Assembly: GCA_021740645.1 (NCBI GenBank)
Contig: JAIOZL010000002.1
Coordinates: forward strand, 215,798 to 279,797
Origin: Bacteroidales bacterium
GTDB lineage: Bacteria > Bacteroidota > Bacteroidia > Bacteroidales > JAADJA01
Length of the DNA stretch: 64,000 bases
Direction: 5' to 3'
Below the pieces are notes generated by a model. It did not search any database. It saw only the letters and a list, made by a program, of their open reading frames with translations, and was not told the DNA's origin. Below are positions 19,686-28,160 of the stretch, in pieces. Position 1 is the first letter of the stretch. Every line of letters begins with the position of its first letter. A program made the position numbers and the translations under genes.

Positions 19686-20213
19686 ATGAATTTTACAAAA
19701 GCTTATTTTACTCTCGTTATAATTTTTCAGTGTGTATTATCCTTTGCCCAGGAGGCAAAAATACCTGTGGATGAAGACACCGGGCTAATTACCTACCAGG
19801 AAGTAGTGCAACAAGAGGGTGATCCCCAATCATTTTTTAACAGCGCCATTAGCTGGATCAATGAATATTATGCGAATCCGGTGGACGTGACAAAAACCAG
19901 GAATCCTGAAACAGGAGTGATCAAAGGTCTCCATCGGTTCAGGATTGTAAATACAGATGAAGAAGGGAATCAATCCGATGCCGGAACTATCCAGTATCGC
20001 TTTAACCTCGAATTTAAAGACAATCGCTACCGCTATACTTTATATGAGTTTGTGCTTAAACAGAACTCAAAAATCCCTGTAGAAAAATGGATAAACCAAT
20101 CCGATGCCCAATCGAAAAGTTATTTGAAACAGGTGGATGAATTTGCCCGGGGTTGGATAACAAGCCTAAAAAAGGGAATGTTGCCAAAGGTGGAAAAGGT
20201 GGATGAATGGTAG
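19686..20213 (+). CDS. Exported DUF4468-domain protein
   Basis: The 175 residues carry a signal peptide of about 21 (ending VLSFAQ) and one DUF4468-like domain: IPVDEDTGLITYQEVVQQEG, ISWINEYYANP, a central IQYRFNLEFKDNRYRYTLYEFVL beta hairpin, and a C-terminal helix. DUF4468 is a TBP-like fold common in exported Bacteroidota proteins; its function is unknown. It is a single gene between the groEL terminator and a 275-base spacer. Confidence 0.75.
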   Translation: MNFTKAYFTLVIIFQCVLSFAQEAKIPVDEDTGLITYQEVVQQEGDPQSFFNSAISWINEYYANPVDVTKTRNPETGVIKGLHRFRIVNTDEEGNQSDAGTIQYRFNLEFKDNRYRYTLYEFVLKQNSKIPVEKWINQSDAQSKSYLKQVDEFARGWITSLKKGMLPKVEKVDEW

Positions 20214-20358
20214 CTAATTGCTATTTGCTTTTAGCAATTGGCTTTTGGCTCAGAAGAGGATTATCCAAAGCCTGCCGATGAGTTACCGATGTTGGTTACT
20301 AAAATTATAGCATATTGAAGGACTTAAAGGAAAAGAGGAACCAAGTGCCCTCCCATGC

Positions 20359-20380
20359 GCTTCGACGAAGCTCAGCGTGG
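20359..20380. repeat. REP-like palindromic fragment
   Basis: gcttcgacgaagc followed by tcagcgtgg sits in a 275-base non-coding spacer. It resembles the short dispersed palindromes with a TTCGAC...GCTCAGCGTG core found in many Bacteroidota genomes. Only one copy is in the window, so repetition is not shown here. Confidence 0.35.
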
Positions 20381-20488
20381 CCGGCGCTTTTAAGGTAATT
20401 AAGCTTTTCGCCCTATGCCCTCTACCCTCCACTCCTGGCTATCGCTAAACAATTTCCATGTACTGTGGTTTTTATACTAAAAAGGAAT

Positions 20489-20854
20489 ATGGCAAAGAAT
20501 GTTTTTGGTACAGAAATGAAGCCTTGTAGTACTCAACCTCTTACAGGGTTTTTCAGGGATGGGAGCTGCAATACGGATGAAACTGATTTTGGTTCACATA
20601 CCGTTTGTGTGGTTTTGACGGAAGAATTTTTACGCTATTCATTTGATATGGGAAACGACCTTATCACCCCTCGCCCCGAATATAATTTTCCCGGCCTTGG
20701 CCCGGGAGACCATTGGTGCTTATGTGCCCTCAGATGGAAAGAGGCTTTTGACGATGGTAAAGCCCCCCTGGTAAATCTGGAAGCTACCCACGAAAGAGCT
20801 TTGGAAGTGCTTAACCTTGAGGATTTGGTTGAGTTTGCCTATTTAAGTTCTTGA
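20489..20854 (+). CDS. DUF2237 family protein
   Basis: The 121 residues from the ATG at 20489 (MAKNVFGTEMKPC) match the small DUF2237 family: NVFG..L..CS..P.TGFFRDG.C.T...D.GSHTVC...T.EFL.YS...GNDL.TP.PE..FPGL.PGD.WCLCA.RW.EA...G.AP.V.L..TH..AL. Conserved Cys residues and the GDHWCLC block are all present. The function is unknown. An in-frame GTG at 20465 adds eight residues outside the conserved part. It converges on the alpha-2-macroglobulin gene. Confidence 0.85.
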   Translation: MAKNVFGTEMKPCSTQPLTGFFRDGSCNTDETDFGSHTVCVVLTEEFLRYSFDMGNDLITPRPEYNFPGLGPGDHWCLCALRWKEAFDDGKAPLVNLEATHERALEVLNLEDLVEFAYLSS

Positions 20855-20857
20855 CCT

Positions 20858-20888
20858 CCCGCATAGCAAATTTAAGTTGCTATGCGGG
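20858..20888. terminator. Hairpin between convergent genes
   Basis: A perfect 12-bp stem (cccgcatagcaa / ttgctatgcggg) with a 7-base loop lies between the ends of the DUF2237 gene (+) and the alpha-2-macroglobulin gene (-). There is no strong T run on either side, so its terminator activity is inferred from position. Confidence 0.6.
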
Positions 20889-20898
20889 AAGTCAATTG

Positions 20899-23800
20899 CT
20901 ATTCTACCTTTACTCTGACTCCATCAGAATGGCTGGTAAATTCAGGTGCATACATGCATTGTATAGTGCTTATCCCGTTTGAGAAATCACCTTTTTGTGA
21001 AACGATCAATGGATACTCAAATATGTAAGTTCCTTTTCGTAAGTAATCAAAGAAAAAATTCGTTGAGGCATCAAGTGTGGTTTCATAATACCCCAGCCCA
21101 TCCTGGTAATGGTAGCTTGAAAGTACATTCACTGGCTCAAAGGCTGAGGCCCTCATGTCCTTCATATGTACAAATTCCATGTCGCGGTCAACACGAAGTT
21201 CAATTCTAACTATCACTTTGTTGCCCGGTTTTAGTATTGATTGTTCACTTATAGGCCTTAATACCGGGCCCGCAGCAGTGTTCTCCTCAAGGAAAAGTTT
21301 TTTCTCTAATTTTAAAGGTGTTTCGGCAAAAGTAATGTCCTCCAGGTTTTCGAAATACTGCCAGTAAACTGCACCCCAGGCCAGGGATTCATTTTTGTTG
21401 GTAACGGTGACTTTTCCCATTTCAGGTTTAATTTCACCCGCCGTCCAGCTGGTTTTAAAATACCCTGTACCGGCTTCCACTTTTGTATCCTCCATCTTTA
21501 GTGGATCAATCTTTATATCGCCAAGACTGATTTCAGCGAGTTTAGAATTGGCCAACCAATTATTTCCCCTAAGAAGCAGGGCATAAATCGCATCTGCAGT
21601 TGCCCGGGGTGTTTTCCAGTCCTGGGTTTGTTTTTGTTTCAGAAGCCACATTTTCATTTTTTCAACCGATTCCTGGTCTTTAGCAACTTCATGGAATGCC
21701 TCAATTAAAAGGGCTTGTGTTTCTATGGGTGCTTCATACCAATAATATCCGCCTGAATTATCGCGCCAATACATCCCCATTTCTTCTGAATACAGTGCAT
21801 GCTCCTTAATAGAAGCCATTACCTGAATCGGCGAAACCTCATCACCAAGTCTTTTTAACGCCAGGGCGATCATCCCTTTTTGAAGATTGCCCTGTTGATG
21901 CCAGTATGTTTTAGCTTGTTTGTGATAGTAGTCAAAAGCTACCTGGTTATTTCTGGAAATAGCCACCTCTTTCAGGAAATAAGACCGTGCATATAAATAT
22001 TGAATTTGAGTGTTTCCCAAATGATTTTCTTCAAGCTTATATTTATACTCTGTAAGCCGGTCGTAATCTTTTTTTAATTCATAATCGAGATACTGAATAG
22101 CCCTGTTGACCATGTTTTTTGTTTGAAGATTTTCCCATGCATCATAAATTCCAAGTTGCTTCAGATGGGCAAAACCACTTACGATCAACTGTGATATATA
22201 GCGATTATCCGGCATGCCCTTATACCAGGGCCAGCCACCTCCGGGTGATTGTTTTTGAATAAGTTTTCGTAAGGCAGAATTTTGCTCATCCGTCATTTTA
22301 TTGATGTCAAAAAGAATGGCAATACGATGCTTACGTTCTGTTTCATTTTTAGCATCCCTTACCCAGGGAGTTTCATTCAAAATCAATGATTTTAATTCCT
22401 GGTTTTTCTCCAAATTAGATAAAAGTGCATCGGCTGAGAAATTTTTCCATGCATCAAATACCTGTTTGATCCTCGGACTGGAATTTACCAGGTAGGAAGC
22501 AATGCTATTAGCATAGAACCGGTAAAAAGCACTCTCAGCAGATTCACTGTTGTTTTCCATCACATAAGGAAGTGCCTGAACTGCATACCATGCAGGGTTT
22601 GATGAGAACTCAAGGCTAAGCTTATGTTGAACCAACCCGTTTTGAACCTGGCCCGATGGTTTGGAATTGACGAGTTTTGTAAAAACGAATTTTTTTGTTT
22701 CGTTTCCGTTGACAGGCAATGGCAAGGATTCAGTTACTAACATCCGGTTCGATAAAACCGGAACAGGACTTTCTTCTCCATCAGAAAACATCTCAGATTT
22801 TGCAATGATCCGATAGGAGACCAGGTCATAATCTTCCGGAATAAACATTTCCCATTCAATGTTTTGATTCCCCTTTTCAGCCACTTTAAATGTTTTGGTT
22901 TTTCCAGATAGAATAAGCTTGCCTGAGACATCTTCCATGGTCCTGGTATCAAAAAACTGTAAAACCACCTCACCGTTTAATTCTTTATCACTAAGGTTTG
23001 ATACTTTGGCTGAAAAGCTCATCTTATCTCCTTTCCTGAAAAAGCGAGGGGGATTGGGCACCACCATCAGTTCTTTTTGCGTCATCACCTCTTTGGTAAA
23101 CAATCCATATTTTAAATCTTTGGTATGGGCCATTCCCATCATCTTCCAGCGGGTAAGTGATTCTGGTGCTGTAAATCGAATGATCACATTGCCGTTTTCA
23201 TCCGTCTTTAAAGAAGGATAGAAAAATGCAGTTTCACGAAAATCACGACGAACCTGAACACCATTTGTTTCAGACTTTTCAACGGTTTTCATTTCCCCTG
23301 GCAACACTTCATTTTTATTTATTGTTTCGGATTCTTTATCTTTATCGTATGCTACCTGGACATCATCCATCATGTTCATGGCCATTTCAGGAATAGCTTC
23401 CATCCCCATTCTTTTTTGCAAATAGGGTGATCCGCCAAAATAATTGAATCCAAACCAGTTGAGCTGATCATACATCCTGTTTACCGGCCGGTAGACATTC
23501 CTCCAATCCGATACCATTTGGCTTTGAGAAATACTATTGAAAGCATTTCGTGATGACCAGGTCATATTTGAATAGTAGTTTGTAAACAGGTTGAAGTTCC
23601 AGCTAAATTCCTGGAATTTATCCAATGATGCATCGTACATTGCGGTAAGCAACTCAGCCGCTAGTTTTTCCCCTTTGGGCCCATTAATTTTTATCGACCA
23701 TTCTTCTTCATCTCCGGGTTTGATCTTTTCTCTGAACGAAGCAAACTCAAAATCAAGTTTTTTATTAGTAAAAGGAACAGTTACCAGGAAGCTGTTATTA

Positions 23801-26800
23801 AAACTCCTGTTGTGATTCACAAAAATGACATTGACTCCAAATCCGCCTCTTTGACTTTCGGTTACCGGGATTTCAATTCGTTTTTGTTCATCATTTAAAT
23901 TGATCCAATGGGTGGATAATACATTTTCTTTCTGAACAATTTCATAGAGTACGTGCACATTTTTCTCTTTTGATCCAATAATAAAGGATGCTTTTTCACC
24001 AGGCTCACAGGTATTTTTAATCACATGGAACCAGTTAAGTTCATTGACCGGTGCCTTTTTACTTTTCTCACTATAGAGAATAAAGTATTCTTTGAGAATC
24101 ACTTCCTCTCCAAAATTATCCGTGGTATTAACTGTAAGCGCATATCTTCCTTCCTGCCATTTTTTAATTTGATCCAATGAAATCACCGAATCCGTTTTTG
24201 TGTCAAAATCAAGTTTGGCGATAACCGATCTAATCTTCAACTGATCAGCCTTGTTTTCATTTTTATAGTTATCGTTTGGAAAATCTTTTTCATAGTTTTC
24301 CCTTTCCATGACAAAAAGATCAGGGTTCTCCCATAACTTTTCTCTAAGTAACCCCTCTGGTTCCTCAAGTAATGCAATTTCAATTTTCCCGTTTACAGCC
24401 AGGGGTTGGCCATTTAAGTTGGTTGTTTTTATGGTAAAAGATTTGAAGTTTTCTATATTCTCAACTTCTCCAATTCCAATATCCAATTGCAGGGCTTTGT
24501 AACCTACATTCACATAGGTTTTACCTGACTGTGTCTCATTGTTTACGTCCGTTACATCTGCATAAACCGTATAATTAAATGCAGGGTTATATTTTTTGAT
24601 TATCGACAAATCAGGTTGGGCAATAAAACTAACCCTAAAGTTTCCGTCATCATCAGTAATTGTCGTCCCGTTGGTAATTTCCAGACTACTTGATGGAGGG
24701 AAGTAGTCAAAATAAAAGAACCTCCAGGGGTAATAAGTTTCTCTAACCACACGGTATTTAACCTCAGCTCCTGCAATAGAGTTGCCAGCAAAAGCTTTGG
24801 CAGTACCTTCCAGTTTGATTTCATTATTCAGTTTATAACTCCCCTCTATTGGGTTAAAAGTTACTTCAAACTTTGGCCTTTTATATTCCTCCACGAGTAT
24901 GGTTTGTGAGCCGGTTTCATTTTTAATGGTCATCCGCCCATTCAGTCCGCCCTGCGGTGCTGTAAACGAACCGTTGAATGATCCGTATTCATTGGCCACT
25001 AATTCAAGTTGTCCGACTTTTTGATAATTTACATCCATTAACTCAACGCTTGTTTTTTGCCCGGGCACAATGCCATTCTCATCTTTAAATCGTTCTAACA
25101 CTATCCCTTTAAAATAAATGGTTTGTCCGGGGCGGTATATGGCTCTGTCTGTAAAAAAATAGGTATTTGTAATTTTTCGTGATTCTCCGGGTTGATAAAC
25201 CGATTGGTAAAAACGATCGTCTGTAATGTATGTATCATTATTCTTTGAAAACTCTATGAAAAAGGAATTTCGGTTGGAGGTTCGTTCAGTAGCTGAAATT
25301 TCAAAATATCCATTCTCATCTGAATAATAAGTGCCCCCTTCCTGAAATATATTTTCCCGCTGACGGTAATCATAATTCCTGTAAAATATTTTTGCCCTGA
25401 CACCACTTATTGCTGCACCATCTTGACGGTTTAAGATATAAAACCGGTAAATATTTTCTGATGTATATTGATGATTGATATAACTGATATTGGTTACCCA
25501 GAAAGTCTGATGGCTAATATTGGACCCTTCTGCTTTAAAGTCTTTTGAATCGCTTGCCAGCAACACATAATAACCAAAATTGAGGCTGGGTATTTTGAAT
25601 TCTGTGCGATGTTGCTGAAAATCTCCGTCGTTGGGCAAATCAAGCTCCCATGCTGAAACAACAGGAAATTCAAGGTATTTTTTTATCAGGGCCGTTTGCT
25701 GAATGGAACCTTGCTCCAGCTCACGATTTTTATTGTAATCTATCATTACTAACCTGAAATAAACTTTCGAAAGGTTTTTAAAATTTAATAGGGATAAAAT
25801 CGGCCGATCCGGTAAGTTTTCCTTTTCAAGCATAATTGAAAATGTTATCCGTTCGATTTCTTCTTTCAGGCTTTTGCAGTTTTTTGCTCCAAATGATTCA
25901 GGAAAACGTTTTAATGCATCATCGCATTTTTCGATAGCTGCTTTTGCATCCCATTTATGCTTTACTGATTCAAGGGGTTTGTATTGCAAACTTTGCTGGT
26001 AAAGCTGAGCACCAATTTGATGAGATACCTCTGTGGAAGCTTCCTGGCTGAGTATGGTTTTCTCAAACTCTACCAACGACTTTAAAAATAAGCTGTCTTT
26101 TATTTCAAGTGTGGCATTATCGTACACAAAATTTAATCTTTTAAGGTTTACATCCACAAGGGCATCTGCCTCCTTATCGTTCAGATGGTATGCAGTAAGT
26201 TCCTGAAGTAATTCCAGCGCATAGAACTTTAGTGACAAACTGTCTTTTGTGTTCAAATGAATTGCTGAAAATTGCCCGGGTTGTGAAAAGTAAAACTCCT
26301 TATCAATTTCAAAACGATCAGCGGGTTGGATAAATCCCGATTCATCATTCATAAAAAAGTCAATCGCTCTGTGCGCAAGAAAGTCATAAAGTGAGGGCCT
26401 GGTTTTTTTTGATCCCTCTTTTTCTGTTAGAATCACATTATATGCATTCAGGTTGGTTTTTTTCAGTATATCAGGATTATTAAGAGAGGCGTAATAATTT
26501 GTTATAATTGCATGCATTAATGTTTTTAGATCCCAGGTCTGAAGATCTTTATTTCCTGTACCTGTAATTTCCGTTCTTTCCATGAAACGATAACGATTGG
26601 CCTGGTAGTACCGCCAATAAATATCAGCTAGTAAAGAATGAAGTATCTGGAGCGTAGGTTCTTTCGCTACCTTTATTTCATCGTTTAAATCCTTTACTGC
26701 TTTTTCAATAAATGCCTCGTTAAAGTCAGCAGTGAGTTTTATTTTATAAATGGTCGCTTTTATAAATTGGGGATGATTATGATCTTTTTTTGCTTTGTTA

Positions 26801-27018
26801 AAAATGTTTTCGGTGAGCTCAAGGGCAGATTTAGGAAGCCCATACTGTATCAATGAATCTACTTTTTTCCAGTCTTTATCATAGGAATCATAATCTGTTA
26901 ATGGGTCTAACTTATATATTGGGCTCTCCCCATTACTAAAGTACCAGGTAAATCCACTTAAAATGATCAGTATTGTTACAATTCCGATTGGGAATAAAAA
27001 ATTTTGTGTCAACTTCAT
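20899..27018 (-). CDS. Alpha-2-macroglobulin family protein, thioester residues lost
   Basis: Large periplasmic or inner-membrane-anchored protein of 2039 residues. It has an N-terminal hydrophobic anchor (about 9-30) without a lipobox, a helical N-terminal region, an MG2 block (TDRAIYRPGQTIYFKG, about 625), further macroglobulin beta domains, the A2M block (FFYPSLKTDENGN...LTRWKMMGMAHT, about 1255-1300), and an alpha/alpha-toroid thioester-type domain (about 1480-1800, with GGGWPWYKGMPDN). In thioester members the toroid begins with a CxEQ motif; here the aligned residues are S1493-A-E-S1496, so covalent trapping of proteases is not possible by that route. No penicillin-binding protein 1C gene is adjacent, unlike enterobacterial A2M loci. 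Confidence 0.9.
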   Translation of the reverse strand: MKLTQNFLFPIGIVTILIILSGFTWYFSNGESPIYKLDPLTDYDSYDKDWKKVDSLIQYGLPKSALELTENIFNKAKKDHNHPQFIKATIYKIKLTADFNEAFIEKAVKDLNDEIKVAKEPTLQILHSLLADIYWRYYQANRYRFMERTEITGTGNKDLQTWDLKTLMHAIITNYYASLNNPDILKKTNLNAYNVILTEKEGSKKTRPSLYDFLAHRAIDFFMNDESGFIQPADRFEIDKEFYFSQPGQFSAIHLNTKDSLSLKFYALELLQELTAYHLNDKEADALVDVNLKRLNFVYDNATLEIKDSLFLKSLVEFEKTILSQEASTEVSHQIGAQLYQQSLQYKPLESVKHKWDAKAAIEKCDDALKRFPESFGAKNCKSLKEEIERITFSIMLEKENLPDRPILSLLNFKNLSKVYFRLVMIDYNKNRELEQGSIQQTALIKKYLEFPVVSAWELDLPNDGDFQQHRTEFKIPSLNFGYYVLLASDSKDFKAEGSNISHQTFWVTNISYINHQYTSENIYRFYILNRQDGAAISGVRAKIFYRNYDYRQRENIFQEGGTYYSDENGYFEISATERTSNRNSFFIEFSKNNDTYITDDRFYQSVYQPGESRKITNTYFFTDRAIYRPGQTIYFKGIVLERFKDENGIVPGQKTSVELMDVNYQKVGQLELVANEYGSFNGSFTAPQGGLNGRMTIKNETGSQTILVEEYKRPKFEVTFNPIEGSYKLNNEIKLEGTAKAFAGNSIAGAEVKYRVVRETYYPWRFFYFDYFPPSSSLEITNGTTITDDDGNFRVSFIAQPDLSIIKKYNPAFNYTVYADVTDVNNETQSGKTYVNVGYKALQLDIGIGEVENIENFKSFTIKTTNLNGQPLAVNGKIEIALLEEPEGLLREKLWENPDLFVMERENYEKDFPNDNYKNENKADQLKIRSVIAKLDFDTKTDSVISLDQIKKWQEGRYALTVNTTDNFGEEVILKEYFILYSEKSKKAPVNELNWFHVIKNTCEPGEKASFIIGSKEKNVHVLYEIVQKENVLSTHWINLNDEQKRIEIPVTESQRGGFGVNVIFVNHNRSFNNSFLVTVPFTNKKLDFEFASFREKIKPGDEEEWSIKINGPKGEKLAAELLTAMYDASLDKFQEFSWNFNLFTNYYSNMTWSSRNAFNSISQSQMVSDWRNVYRPVNRMYDQLNWFGFNYFGGSPYLQKRMGMEAIPEMAMNMMDDVQVAYDKDKESETINKNEVLPGEMKTVEKSETNGVQVRRDFRETAFFYPSLKTDENGNVIIRFTAPESLTRWKMMGMAHTKDLKYGLFTKEVMTQKELMVVPNPPRFFRKGDKMSFSAKVSNLSDKELNGEVVLQFFDTRTMEDVSGKLILSGKTKTFKVAEKGNQNIEWEMFIPEDYDLVSYRIIAKSEMFSDGEESPVPVLSNRMLVTESLPLPVNGNETKKFVFTKLVNSKPSGQVQNGLVQHKLSLEFSSNPAWYAVQALPYVMENNSESAESAFYRFYANSIASYLVNSSPRIKQVFDAWKNFSADALLSNLEKNQELKSLILNETPWVRDAKNETERKHRIAILFDINKMTDEQNSALRKLIQKQSPGGGWPWYKGMPDNRYISQLIVSGFAHLKQLGIYDAWENLQTKNMVNRAIQYLDYELKKDYDRLTEYKYKLEENHLGNTQIQYLYARSYFLKEVAISRNNQVAFDYYHKQAKTYWHQQGNLQKGMIALALKRLGDEVSPIQVMASIKEHALYSEEMGMYWRDNSGGYYWYEAPIETQALLIEAFHEVAKDQESVEKMKMWLLKQKQTQDWKTPRATADAIYALLLRGNNWLANSKLAEISLGDIKIDPLKMEDTKVEAGTGYFKTSWTAGEIKPEMGKVTVTNKNESLAWGAVYWQYFENLEDITFAETPLKLEKKLFLEENTAAGPVLRPISEQSILKPGNKVIVRIELRVDRDMEFVHMKDMRASAFEPVNVLSSYHYQDGLGYYETTLDASTNFFFDYLRKGTYIFEYPLIVSQKGDFSNGISTIQCMYAPEFTSHSDGVRVKVE

Positions 27019-27202
27019 GATATATATTTTTGGAATTTAAAGGTAAGATACAAATATCAGGCAAATTCCATAAAATTTAATTTTTTGAAAAAAGAGATAT
27101 GTATAAGAGGATAAATTTCATGACATACTATTGTTTTCGAAGGACTTAGGTAATTATTTGAATTTCTAAAGAATTGTTAACAAAATCGGGGCTAAAGGAG
27201 TA

Positions 27203-27994
27203 TTATCTTTTTTTTACCAGGCTTTTTGCAATTCTTTTCCTTATTTTTTCTTCTGGCGGGGGAGGCCCGGCAACTATTTTTTTCCCGTCAATAAATATTG
27301 AATCAGTAGTTCCCCACTCATTAAAAATGGTTTTATCAGAAGTATCCACTTCTTCCAGTTCCACCCTGTCACCAAATTCCCACGCCACATTTCTGGTTCG
27401 TAAGCACGAAAGGTTCATGGCAGTGCACCATCCACTGGTCAAACAGCTCACATGAACTTTATCCTTTGATTTTTGAGGCATTTTTGCCTGTTTGTTCCAA
27501 CCTGGGGGTTCTGCATCCCCGGCTAGTTTCTTCCAAAGTAACAGATCACCTAAAAATCCCTTGCGTTCAACAGTTAAATATCCGCGTTTTTTGTACCAGG
27601 AAGCTTTCATCCAAACAGGTAAAGAGGTTCCCCAGGCTACAATGCCTTTTGCCCCAATTTCAGCAACATCCTCTTCGGCAGCTTTTAGAAGCGCAGTTCC
27701 CATTCCTCGTTTTTGAAAGTTGCCATAGCCCTGCAAATTGCTATGCACCCATATGCAGCCTATGAAATAAAGATCTTTGCCTTTAACCCATGAATGTTCG
27801 ATGGGAAAATATTGTATAAGTCCGGCCACCACACCTTCATCAGAAAGGGCAAGTTTCACACGGAGTCCATTGTCTTTCATTTTATTATACCATGCCTCTT
27901 TCATTGCTACCGCTTCTGTCATTTCTTCAGAATGATGCTCCAGGCAATGGAAATATGTATGCTTATACTCTTCAGTAAGGTTGATGATTTTCAT
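27203..27994 (-). CDS. GNAT acetyltransferase with YoaP-like C-terminal domain
   Basis: The 263 residues show an N-terminal GNAT fold (about 1-155) with the acetyl-CoA loop Q-K-R-G-M-G-T-A-L (residues near 95-103) preceded by FIGCIWVHSNLQGYG, then MKASWYKKRGYLTVER. The C-terminal half matches the YoaP-like domain and contains a CLTSGWCTAMNLSC cysteine cluster, WEFGDRVELEEVDT, and a proline-rich KIVAGPPPPEEKIRK tail. The substrate is unknown. It is a single gene, divergent from the carboxypeptidase at 28161. Confidence 0.78.
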   Translation of the reverse strand: MKIINLTEEYKHTYFHCLEHHSEEMTEAVAMKEAWYNKMKDNGLRVKLALSDEGVVAGLIQYFPIEHSWVKGKDLYFIGCIWVHSNLQGYGNFQKRGMGTALLKAAEEDVAEIGAKGIVAWGTSLPVWMKASWYKKRGYLTVERKGFLGDLLLWKKLAGDAEPPGWNKQAKMPQKSKDKVHVSCLTSGWCTAMNLSCLRTRNVAWEFGDRVELEEVDTSDKTIFNEWGTTDSIFIDGKKIVAGPPPPEEKIRKRIAKSLVKKR

Positions 27995-28074
27995 AATGTA
28001 AATGTGTGAGCCAATATATAAATAGATTTTATGGCAAAAAGTTCAATATTGGGGAATATTTAAACAATAGTATT

Positions 28075-28104
28075 TTTGTTTTCAGCACAATTTCAACTAA
28101 TTTG
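28075..28104 (+). promoter_or_regulatory. Possible promoter of the M14 carboxypeptidase gene
   Basis: TTTG at 28075-28078, a 19-base spacer, then TAATTTG at 28098-28104, one base short of TAnnTTTG. The spacing fits the Bacteroidota -33/-7 promoter; the gene starts 56 bases later. Confidence 0.35.
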
Positions 28105-28160
28105 CGCAACTTAAAGTTCTTACTTCGTGTCTGATTATAAATGTTTAAACAAAAAATAAA

